This document shows positions 33,828 to 40,192 of a DNA stretch of 40,192 nt, piece after piece. Source of the DNA: Euryarchaeota archaeon ADurb.BinA087 (lineage in GTDB: Archaea > Halobacteriota > Methanomicrobia > Methanomicrobiales > Methanospirillaceae); NCBI GenBank assembly GCA_002068435.1, contig MVZQ01000004.1:1-40192 (forward strand). The letters are read 5' to 3'. Positions within the stretch are counted from its first letter, which is position 1, and each line of letters opens with the position of its first letter. The position numbers were made by a program, and so were the translations under genes. The notes under the pieces are model-generated. The model worked only from the letters and a program-made list of their open reading frames with translations. It searched no databases and was not told the origin of the DNA.

Positions 33828-33846
33828 ATGACAATAACATTGTCAT
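33828..33846. promoter_or_regulatory. Perfect inverted repeat
   Basis: ATGACAATAACATTGTCAT has two perfect 8-base arms around AAC. It lies between the convergent TPR gene (ends 33642) and the nuclease gene (ends 33866). It could be a short hairpin terminating the nuclease transcript's end or a protein-binding site. Confidence 0.35.
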
Positions 33847-33865
33847 GGACTGATATAGTAGATCT

Positions 33866-34783
33866 TCATTTTCCAGTGAATTTTTTAAATGCATATTCAA
33901 AAACTGGATAATAATCCTGAATTTTTGTTTTCCCTGGCTCAAGTACGAAAACTGCTTGTTTCCAGGTATCGTTATAATCAGACATTTTAATCGGTAAATC
34001 TCTAGATTGGTCTCTGGGGATTTTTACGAAAATTTGAATTTTCTTAGTTCCACCCCATTCAACACCAAAAACATTCAAACGTCCTGCTTTAAATCCTGCA
34101 TAGTATTTGTTAAATTTTAATTCAAGTGGCCATCCTTTGCTTTTTATGAAAGATTCGATTTCTGTTACATAATCTAAAAATGACCGGGCACTCTCCTTAT
34201 TGTAATTGGACAGATAGAATTCTTCGTCATAGGTTTCTAAACCTCTTACAGGTTTCCGTTTCATTGGTTCTTCTTCTTCAAGAAAATGTACATATAAAAT
34301 TTGATTTTGACCATCTTTCCACATTTTTACTTCGATCAAATTGACGTCATAATCGATTTTAGTAACGAATCCAAGAGTCGATTTTAAAATGGATGGCGCA
34401 ATAACTATAATCCGAATCAGATAATCATCCCAATCAATTGATAAATCATCGGGTTTATCTTTCGATTCAAGCCACAGGGCTTTAATAGAATCTGGATTTT
34501 GCTCTGCCCAGATCGCGTAACTGAGGACTTGAGGGATTATCGATTCATCAACAGTTGTATTCTTCATTTCGATGATACAGACATTTCCGTTTGAATCAAT
34601 ACCAATTATATCAGGAATCCCAGTTTTATTTCCACCCCTTAACTGCCGTTTTAAAAGAAATATATCCCCCCCAAGTAACTCCGGAGAATGGAAAATTAGC
34701 TTCTCAAAGGATTCTTCTGTTTTAAATTGTTCAGACAGTAATATTTTCGTCTCAGCGTTATTTTTCAAGAATAAATTTTCCAT
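33866..34783 (-). CDS. PD-(D/E)XK nuclease-like protein (NucS/DUF91 type)
   Basis: A 305-aa protein. The N-terminal half is a restriction-endonuclease-like fold: FEKLIFHSPELLGGD (27-41), then PDIIGIDSNGNVCIIEMKN with the catalytic pattern Pro57-Asp58 and Glu72-Met-Lys74. The C-terminal half (SARSFLDYVTEIESFIKSKG, YYAGFKAGRLNVFGVEWG) looks like a DUF5655-type domain. This architecture is common in uncharacterised nuclease-like proteins. AAAGGAG eight bases upstream of the ATG at 34783 decides the start. A role in defence or repair is possible. It is AT-rich and stands alone. Confidence 0.75.
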   Translation of the reverse strand: MENLFLKNNAETKILLSEQFKTEESFEKLIFHSPELLGGDIFLLKRQLRGGNKTGIPDIIGIDSNGNVCIIEMKNTTVDESIIPQVLSYAIWAEQNPDSIKALWLESKDKPDDLSIDWDDYLIRIIVIAPSILKSTLGFVTKIDYDVNLIEVKMWKDGQNQILYVHFLEEEEPMKRKPVRGLETYDEEFYLSNYNKESARSFLDYVTEIESFIKSKGWPLELKFNKYYAGFKAGRLNVFGVEWGGTKKIQIFVKIPRDQSRDLPIKMSDYNDTWKQAVFVLEPGKTKIQDYYPVFEYAFKKFTGK

Positions 34784-34879
34784 TTGTTGTCTCCTTTGCT
34801 TTTGATTCTTTCTATGAATTGTAGTACATTTTTCCCAGGAATATATCCAATATGGTGGATAGCCTATCACATTACTTAT

Positions 34880-34906
34880 TTATTTCCACTTACCGACTTC
34901 CTGAAG
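34880..34906 (-). pseudogene. Possible 3' remnant of the 27454 gene's paralog
   Basis: On the minus strand the sequence reads LQEVGKWK and a stop, close to the end of the 133-aa protein (LKEIGKWK). The match is only nine codons long, so it may be chance, but it lies in a region rich in gene fragments. Confidence 0.3.
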
Positions 34907-34917
34907 TCATAATCATC

Positions 34918-35006
34918 CCATCCGGCACATCCAAGGTCACTATTCCGGGGGAGCCAGTTAACTTTAATCTATAGAGGTCGTGTAAGGAATTTGAGAGCTT
35001 TCCCCT
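34918..35006 (+). repeat. Conserved 90-bp leader of 52-aa gene, copy 3
   Basis: This leader matches 17945-18034 in front of copy 2, including CCGGCACATCCA, GGTCACTATT and GAGGTCGTGTAAGGAATTTG. A TATA-like stretch (TTTAATCTATAG) lies within it. Confidence 0.7.
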
Positions 35007-35165
35007 ATGAATACAATGTTGTTTATTGCCGGGCTCTGTATTGCATTGACGTCGGCTGCACTCCTTTTTTTTGATATCATCGAGGCCGGCGTCGCTGCAA
35101 TGGTCGGTATCCTGGGTATCGGGCTGATTGGTGCATCCGGTATGTCGCACATCAAGCGGCTGTAG
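35007..35165 (+). CDS. 52-aa two-helix membrane protein, family copy 3
   Basis: The protein starts MNTMLFIAGLCIAL and ends GASGMSHIKRL, equal in length to the copies at 13704 and 18035. Two hydrophobic segments flank an IIEAGV turn, as in the others. The C-terminal GIGLIGASG and the basic IKR tail are conserved. It is in an AT-rich block but keeps the leader found at copy 2, so it was duplicated with its promoter. Function unknown. Confidence 0.75.
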   Translation: MNTMLFIAGLCIALTSAALLFFDIIEAGVAAMVGILGIGLIGASGMSHIKRL

Positions 35166-35365
35166 GGGGGAAGGGTTCTGGCCTTGATCTTTAACCTGGT
35201 TGATGACTGCAACGAGTCAGAGAGTTTCTCTTTCCACAAAACAATACCTTATGAGATGACGATGAAACGATAGAGAAAAGGGAATTAGGAACCAAAAATA
35301 AACAGCTCGAATAATTGTCAATAACCCGAATTACACAGTATTTTATATTTTGATAGGAGGTATAG

Positions 35366-35923
35366 GTGATCATGAATGGCTCGGATCATACTTCAAAAGT
35401 CTATGAGCAATATTGGCTTCACCTGCGTCATCAGGAATTGCAGAGGATTCACTTCACGAGTGCATTTGCGTTAATATTTGGCGTCGTATTGACATTTACT
35501 ATTGATGGAACGACATCAACACAAAAACAAGCGATTTTACTATTTCTTGCATTTCTATCCATTGTAGGGTTGATGCTCGTGCAAAGATGGAATTTTTCAT
35601 ATATCCATTATCGTGAAATGGCAAATAAAATTCAAGAAGATTGGAAAATTCAAGATCTGAATATATGGAATAGAGAACCCGAGATAGCTAAAAAATCAAT
35701 AATTTTCAAGGTGCCCGCATCTAGTGTATACATATCATTTTATGCGTTTTGTTTCGGGCTATGTGTTGGATTATTCATGTTAGCGATAGAAATACCCCTT
35801 ATATATTCGATCATACTTCCCAGCTTTATAGCCATTCTATTAATTTTGTTTTTTACGAAAATGGCTTTTGAATATCGTCATGAGATAAGAGAGATAATTT
35901 ATCCAAAACTTCACGAAAAATAA
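35366..35923 (+). CDS. Four-helix membrane protein, unknown
   Basis: A 185-aa protein with four predicted membrane helices: about 30-47, 55-73, 121-140 and 143-162. Between the second and third is a charged loop (RWNFSYIHYREMANKIQEDW). The N-terminal part YEQYWLHLRHQELQRIHFTS is amphipathic. The layout is loosely reminiscent of small membrane effector or RipA-like proteins, but I cannot assign it. AGGAGG lies five bases before GTG at 35366 and eleven before ATG at 35372, so either may be the start. It is AT-rich and alone in its orientation. Confidence 0.7.
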   Translation: MIMNGSDHTSKVYEQYWLHLRHQELQRIHFTSAFALIFGVVLTFTIDGTTSTQKQAILLFLAFLSIVGLMLVQRWNFSYIHYREMANKIQEDWKIQDLNIWNREPEIAKKSIIFKVPASSVYISFYAFCFGLCVGLFMLAIEIPLIYSIILPSFIAILLILFFTKMAFEYRHEIREIIYPKLHEK

Positions 35924-36059
35924 ATGAATTTGAAATATTTTTCCTTAACCGTTCATAATTACGATGGATTTAATAAACAATTTACCGTTGCCTTTCAACC
36001 CTGCCCCTCATATCTAAGGTTTTGAGGTTGCGGTTTAAATTACAGCTGTACCCAAATAA

Positions 36060-36416
36060 TTAACCGTTCTCTACACACCATTCAGGGAGTCGCAATAAAT
36101 CGACCTTTTTATGGAATTCCCGCCATTGGAGATGGAGGGGGAACAAGCGAAACCGAAGGTCGGTCCGAGTGACCTGGACCTCGAGTCTCATTACGAGGAA
36201 CCAGACCGGGAAGATGATCCCGAATATCACCAAGAGAATAAGCACCAGGATGTCGGGGGCCGGGTTTGTCCCGAACGGCTCCCCTATCACGATCTGCAGG
36301 AGAAAGGAATACCATGCGAGTATGGCGATGAACCCGACGAGCATGAGGATCCAGATCTGCCGGAACCGCTGCTCTTCAGCGTACACCACGGCGTCTCCAG
36401 GAGAGTACCGGGTCAT
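36060..36416 (-). pseudogene. Truncated DUF6141 gene copy
   Basis: From 36416 down to about 36112 this is nearly identical to the DUF6141 gene at 26841-27356 (both membrane helices and LFPLHLQWREF). The homology stops there, in mid-domain, and the frame runs on through 17 unrelated codons to a stop. The homology also covers about 45 bases upstream of the start. The PH-like domain is missing, so it is probably not functional. It marks a recombination breakpoint near 36112. Confidence 0.75.
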
Positions 36417-36649
36417 GCTACAAGAGTCGGTGCTCACCGGCCAAAGGATTTTTGGTCCGGATGGACCTCGTTATACAATCTCAGGGCGGTCTTTTCCAAC
36501 ATCAGGCGGCTCTGTCTTTTTTTTGTGATTACGACCAATTGAAATTTTCAAATATCCAAAATCCTTTAAAATCTACACCTTTCTTTTCCTAAAGCACTTC
36601 GCTGGCTCGATTTCTGATGGTTTCATTGAACCTTTTGCATCAATATATG

Positions 36650-36678
36650 TTTATAAAAGAACGGGAAAACGGGAAATC
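36650..36678 (+). promoter_or_regulatory. TATA box of the PLD copy 2 gene
   Basis: TTTATAAAA (36650-36658) is centred 25 bases before the ATG at 36679, and no ribosome site is present. This fits a leaderless archaeal transcript. Confidence 0.5.
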
Positions 36679-37413
36679 ATGGCAAAATTCCTAGATGCAT
36701 CGACAACAAATGCAATGATTATTGATATCATAAAAAATGCAAAGGAATTTCTCTTCCTTGTGAGCCCCTATATAAAATTGACAACGCAATACAAGAATTA
36801 TCTCCAAGGATTATCATTGAAGAACCTCGATTTGTTCCTCATTTATCGATCTGACAGCAAACTCGATCTCGATGATGAAAAATTTTTCCTCAGGAATAGG
36901 ACGATCCAGGTCAGTACGTGTGAAAATTTACATGCGAAATGTTACCTTAACGAACAGAATGGTATCATCACTTCATTGAATCTTTACGAACACTCACAGG
37001 TAAATAATTGGGAAATGGGGGTTTTATTCGACAAGAATGAAGATCCCTCTCTCTACGAAGGAGCATTCAACGAGCTTAAGCTCATTCTCCAGGCAAGTAA
37101 GAGTAAATCGCTTGCGGCACAAGTACCCCAAACAAGAAAAGCGAGATATATCCCTGAGAAGAAGGGATTTTTTGATAAGTTGATCGATGCGACGCTTGGT
37201 CCCAAAGCGGGGTATTGCATTCGATGTGGAAAAGAGATAGACCACAATCCAAATAGGCCACTTTGTCCATCCTGCTATCCATCGTGGAGTAAGCATGCAA
37301 ATCCATCATATAAAGAACGATACTGCCATCACTGTGGAAAGCAACGGCAGACTTCCTATGAAAAACCAATCTGTTATGAATGCTTCAAGGCAGAGTATCA
37401 GTATCTGGAATAA
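36679..37413 (+). CDS. PLD-like protein with C-terminal zinc ribbons, copy 2
   Basis: A 244-aa paralog of the protein at 27898-28548. The single PLD motif is at the same positions: CENLHAKCYLNE (His85, Lys87, Glu92 in place of Asp) and IITSLNLYEHS (Ser99, Asn101). The zinc-ribbon tail has GYCIRCGKE, CPSC, RYCHHCGKQ and ICYEC, enough for two zinc sites. A longer linker with KKGFFDKLIDATLG separates the parts. It may be a dimeric nuclease or nucleic-acid-binding protein. It is AT-rich. Confidence 0.8.
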   Translation: MAKFLDASTTNAMIIDIIKNAKEFLFLVSPYIKLTTQYKNYLQGLSLKNLDLFLIYRSDSKLDLDDEKFFLRNRTIQVSTCENLHAKCYLNEQNGIITSLNLYEHSQVNNWEMGVLFDKNEDPSLYEGAFNELKLILQASKSKSLAAQVPQTRKARYIPEKKGFFDKLIDATLGPKAGYCIRCGKEIDHNPNRPLCPSCYPSWSKHANPSYKERYCHHCGKQRQTSYEKPICYECFKAEYQYLE

Positions 37414-37565
37414 TTACCTGAAGGATGGAGCCAGGGATTGTATCTTGCATTTTAGAAGGTGAAGCAGATAGATCACGATTTCTTCATCAACGGAGATTTA
37501 TCATAAGAATAAAGTGAGGGAGACGATTGGGTGCTGTAAGGAGATGCTTCGGTGAAAAAATGTAA

Positions 37566-37823
37566 TTATCTTCTTTGCATTTTTTTCACCATCAGAATTT
37601 CAGGGATTTGGGATCCGCCAAAAGCCTTGACAATCGATTGGACATAGGGAACCTGCCGTGTCATACTCGGTGAAACAATTGGATCCAGCCGCTGGGTTTT
37701 CCGCCCGAGCGGGGCATGCCCCGTCGCAATATAATAAATTCCCCTCTGACTGGAAGCACCGGTCATTTCACCTATCAAAGAATAAATGCAGATACTTAAT
37801 AGGTCCCCGGGGTCTTGTGGCAT
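37566..37823 (-). CDS. Possible 85-aa hypothetical protein
   Basis: A minus-strand frame from the ATG at 37823 gives a protein-like chain (IYYIATGHAPLGRKTQRLDP and VKAFGGSQIPEILMVKK). AGGGGT lies five bases before the ATG. It starts inside the first codons of the opposite-strand HIT pseudogene. No family is recognised, and chance cannot be excluded. Confidence 0.35.
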   Translation of the reverse strand: MPQDPGDLLSICIYSLIGEMTGASSQRGIYYIATGHAPLGRKTQRLDPIVSPSMTRQVPYVQSIVKAFGGSQIPEILMVKKMQRR

Positions 37824-38204
37824 GGAACCCCTAACCTGTCCATTCTGCTCCCCGAAAAAAAGAGTCAATCGTAGTTGAAAATGCCTTTACATACACCAGG
37901 TACGATGCCTTACCATTGAATCCAGGTCATATGCTCGTTATTCCTTTCAGATATTTCCCCGTTCTCTTTGATGCAACTTCATCGGAAATTTCTGCCCTTT
38001 GGAAATTGATTCGAAAATCCAAGGAGATTTTTGGTGCTCGTTACTCTCCTAATGGATATAATATAGGGGTAATTATTGGTAAGGCGTGGCCAATCAGTAC
38101 CGTATCTCCACCTTCATATTATTTCACGATATAATGATGATGTGAAGGGAGCTAGGGAAGGGATCCGAGGGGTAATTCCGGAGAAGAGGGATTATTGTAT
38201 TTAA
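37822..38204 (+). pseudogene. HIT-family hydrolase gene with two frameshifts
   Basis: The start reads MEPLTCPFCSPKK, a normal HIT N-terminus. After the A-run at 37855-37861 the frame shifts by one base, continuing as ESIVVENAFTYTRYDALPLN, PGHMLVIPFRYFPVLFD and PNGYNIGVIIGKA. A second shift near 38090 leads to VPYLHLHIISRYNDDVKGAR and GVIPEKRDY. The HIT triad also has Tyr for its first His (PYLHLH rather than PHLHLH). Intact members hydrolyse dinucleoside polyphosphates or nucleoside phosphoramidates. Two shifts plus the lost His suggest true decay. Confidence 0.75.
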
Positions 38205-38611
38205 TATTGCTTTTCGAAAATAACTTTAGATGTATTGTCATTGAATTTTGCCCGAATAAGTATCTTTGTTGGAACTGTTATTGTACTAAGGGGGCAGATC
38301 ACCCCTTCCGTTGGTATTGAGGGAGAACCAGCAATGTAATTATCACCACTATTTATAGATGCTTCCCAACTGGTTATTTTCTTGATATCTGAACCGCCTT
38401 GCCAGAATACCTCTGGAATATAATTACCAGGTATATTAGTAGTACGCAATGAAATTGTCAATTTGACATCTTTTTCTTTTTCTTCTTCAGACGTACTTGC
38501 AACTCCGAAAATAAAGGCAGTTACAACCGCCGCGAGAATCACGACAACTATAATGATCATTATCAACTGAATAGCTGGGGAAAAAGTGTCAATGCTTCTA
38601 TCATTCGTCAT
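38201..38611 (-). CDS. Archaeal type IV pilin-like protein
   Basis: A 136-aa protein with the archaeal pilin N-terminal region (PF07790 type). A short charged leader (MTNDRSIDTFSPA) precedes a hydrophobic helix IQLIMIIIVVVILAAVVTAF and then a FGVA junction. The remaining 95 residues form a small beta domain with one Cys. Class III signal peptidase processing just before the helix is expected, but the consensus site is not clear. It would be assembled into a pilus or stay in the membrane. Its stop overlaps the stop of the HIT pseudogene tail to tail. Confidence 0.8.
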   Translation of the reverse strand: MTNDRSIDTFSPAIQLIMIIIVVVILAAVVTAFIFGVASTSEEEKEKDVKLTISLRTTNIPGNYIPEVFWQGGSDIKKITSWEASINSGDNYIAGSPSIPTEGVICPLSTITVPTKILIRAKFNDNTSKVIFEKQY

Positions 38612-38750
38612 TTTTCACATCTTAAATAGTATGTTTATAACGCCTTGAATTTTTATATATGATATTAAGCTTTTGTTTTTTAATTTTTACTTTACCTAAA
38701 ATAGCAAGTCCTAAATAACTAATAAAAAAAAGTAATGATAAATTGGTGCT

Positions 38751-39920
38751 ATGTCCAATATTTATGATGTTATTGTCGTTGGGGCTGGACCTTCCGGTGC
38801 AATGGCTGCAAAAATTTGTGCTGAAAAGGGATTAAACGTAATAATCATTGATAAGCAAAGCTTTCCTCGAGATAAACCCTGCGGCGGAGGAGTATCGAAA
38901 AAAGCTTTAGATTTAATTAATGAAAATCTCCCCCCTAGTATTATTGAGAACTATGTATATGGTTTTAGACTATATTCAAAAAATTTTGATTGTATTGAAT
39001 TAAAATCTAAAGAATTTGTTGGGATAACAACGGATAGATCAAAATTTGACTCATTTTTAGTAGATTTGGCAATAAAAAAAGGAGCAAAATTTCTTCAAAA
39101 TGGAAAAGTTGTAAATATTGAATTTTCTGATAATAATGCAATATGTAAATTAAAAAATGGAGATGAAATTGAGGGTAAAATCATCATTGGTGCCGATGGG
39201 GCACATGGAATCGTAGCACGAAAGACAAACATCAGGCAGAATTGGAAATTAGATGAGATTGGTATTGGTATTGAAGCGACAATATCTCTGGAGAATAATT
39301 CTTTAAATTCATTTCATAAGAATTATTTGGAGCTCTATTTCCTTGATATTCCTCATGGTTATGGTTGGGTTTTTCCTAAAAGCGAATCAATTTCTATCGG
39401 CGTGGGTTATCGATATGATAGGACAATAAAACCTCGAGATCTTTTCAAAAAATTTTGTGAAAGAATATCAGATTATAAATCAATAACATTTTCCGCCGAT
39501 GAATTCAAGGTCCATATAATTCCTGCAGGAGGATTCAAACGTAATATTACAAACAATCGAGTTTTATTAGTGGGTGATGCAGCCGGATTTATTGATCCTT
39601 TGACCGGAGAAGGTATATATTATGCTTTGAAAAGTGGAAAAATCGCTGCCCAAACTTGTTATAATGCAATTCAAAATGGTATCTTTACCGAACAATATTT
39701 CTATAATTCTTATCAAAAAAAATGTGAAAATGAATTTAATAAGAGTTTTAGAAAAGCTATAAAAATATCATCAATATTTTATCGTAATACAACACTCTTT
39801 TTGAACTTTTTAAAAAATTACTCTGGAGAAGGATGGTCAGATTTTGCGACTGGAAAAAGAAATTATGAAGCTATATCATTTAGATTTATTCCAGATTATT
39901 TTTTGAAAAAGCTTTTATAA
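38751..39920 (+). CDS. Geranylgeranyl reductase family flavoprotein
   Basis: A 389-aa FAD-dependent enzyme. The dinucleotide site VVGAGPSGAMAA (10-20), the signature SFPRDKPCGGGVSKKAL (38-54), IIGADGAHGIVARK in the middle and LVGDAAGFIDPLTGEGIYYA (about 273-292) define the family. Archaeal members reduce the geranylgeranyl chains of membrane lipids (digeranylgeranylglycerophospholipid reductase) or menaquinone side chains. Its base composition is very AT-rich compared with the first half of the window, so it may be an acquired paralog rather than the main lipid reductase. It has no operon partners; no ribosome site is obvious. Confidence 0.88.
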   Translation: MSNIYDVIVVGAGPSGAMAAKICAEKGLNVIIIDKQSFPRDKPCGGGVSKKALDLINENLPPSIIENYVYGFRLYSKNFDCIELKSKEFVGITTDRSKFDSFLVDLAIKKGAKFLQNGKVVNIEFSDNNAICKLKNGDEIEGKIIIGADGAHGIVARKTNIRQNWKLDEIGIGIEATISLENNSLNSFHKNYLELYFLDIPHGYGWVFPKSESISIGVGYRYDRTIKPRDLFKKFCERISDYKSITFSADEFKVHIIPAGGFKRNITNNRVLLVGDAAGFIDPLTGEGIYYALKSGKIAAQTCYNAIQNGIFTEQYFYNSYQKKCENEFNKSFRKAIKISSIFYRNTTLFLNFLKNYSGEGWSDFATGKRNYEAISFRFIPDYFLKKLL

Positions 39921-39957
39921 AAATATCGACAATATTTCAATATTTGGTTATGAAATA

Positions 39958-40192
39958 ATGCCTAATCCAACATTAATTCATAAAATCATGGTTTATTTTA
40001 TCAAAAGAGGAATGCCTCCAATATTTGTTTCATTTATGTTCGGGACTCCATTTCTTGTAATCTTTTTCTTATATTGTTTTGGGTATAGTGACAATCTAGC
40101 CACTAACCTCCCTTTCAAGCAACTCAAGAATACGCTTCACTTTCATCTTATCACTATCGTTTCTGTGATTATATCGCCAAACATACTCTCCC
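39958..40192 (+). pseudogene. Membrane protein gene interrupted by IS end (runs off window)
   Basis: From ATG 39958 the frame encodes a small membrane protein: HKIMVYFIKRGMPPIFVSFM and FGTPFLVIFFLYCFGYSDN, with a hydrophobic segment at about 25-45. Beyond about 40090 the plus-strand frame stays open only by reading through the antisense of a transposase gene. The original gene is probably cut by that insertion. Confidence 0.5.
40096..40192 (-). mobile_element. 3' end of ISXO2-like (IS1595 family) transposase gene, continues past window
   Basis: The minus strand from the window edge reads GEYVWRYNHRNDSDKMKVKR and ILELLEREVSG before a stop at 40096. The WRYNHR motif is typical of the C-terminus of ISXO2-like transposases. 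The rest of the element lies outside the window. Confidence 0.6.

Noticed and set aside
1-40192. CRISPR array
   Set aside because: Only isolated pairs of short direct repeats occur; no regular repeat-spacer spacing was found.

Overview
The window looks like a chromosomal segment of a methanogenic euryarchaeon, most likely in or near the Methanomicrobiales. The signs are an F420-type LLM oxidoreductase, a methanogen-type medium-chain acyl-CoA synthetase, a geranylgeranyl-reductase-family lipid enzyme, an archaeal type IV pilin, FIMAH and DUF6141 proteins, and TATA boxes about 25 nt upstream of start codons (leaderless genes). The placement is inferred from gene content only. No rRNA, tRNA or CRISPR array was seen.

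From 1 to about 21.9 kb the DNA is fairly GC-rich and mostly ordinary: DUF362 (5' truncated), F420/LLM oxidoreductase, VOC protein, RibD-type reductase, a large secreted protein, a Mesh1-like HD hydrolase, YjbQ plus DUF4256, a GYD protein, a SagB-type lipoprotein, acyl-CoA synthetase, a methyltransferase, an esterase, an orphan Dam-type methylase, a collagen-like secreted protein, a FIMAH surface protein, and an EFR1 flavodoxin/ferredoxin with its TetR regulator and a probable operator. Several genes under 60 codons were recovered here: a 59-aa secreted or membrane peptide, a 54-aa zinc ribbon heading a three-gene mini-operon, and the first two copies of a 52-aa membrane protein family.

From 22.4 to 25.3 kb lies a mobile unit. 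Two internally deleted copies of one IS lie in direct orientation around a TPR membrane gene and a RelE relic. The outer flanks are one 8-bp direct repeat and the inner flanks are another. Removing the unit and one outer repeat restores a 73-codon reading frame. This is the pattern expected of a cointegrate inserted into a small gene.

From 25.3 to 40.2 kb the window is an accessory region with alternating GC-rich and AT-rich blocks and many duplicated or decayed genes: three DUF6141 copies (one whole, two partial), two PLD/zinc-ribbon paralogs, a frameshifted secreted protein and a frameshifted HIT hydrolase. A GC-rich cluster (29.8-33.6 kb) encodes an excisionase-type HTH, a VIT/VWA protein, a second Mesh1-like hydrolase and a TPR protein. 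The AT-rich tail carries a PD-(D/E)XK nuclease, the third 52-aa protein, a four-helix membrane protein, a pilin and the lipid reductase. It ends in the 3' end of an ISXO2-like transposase that interrupts a membrane gene.
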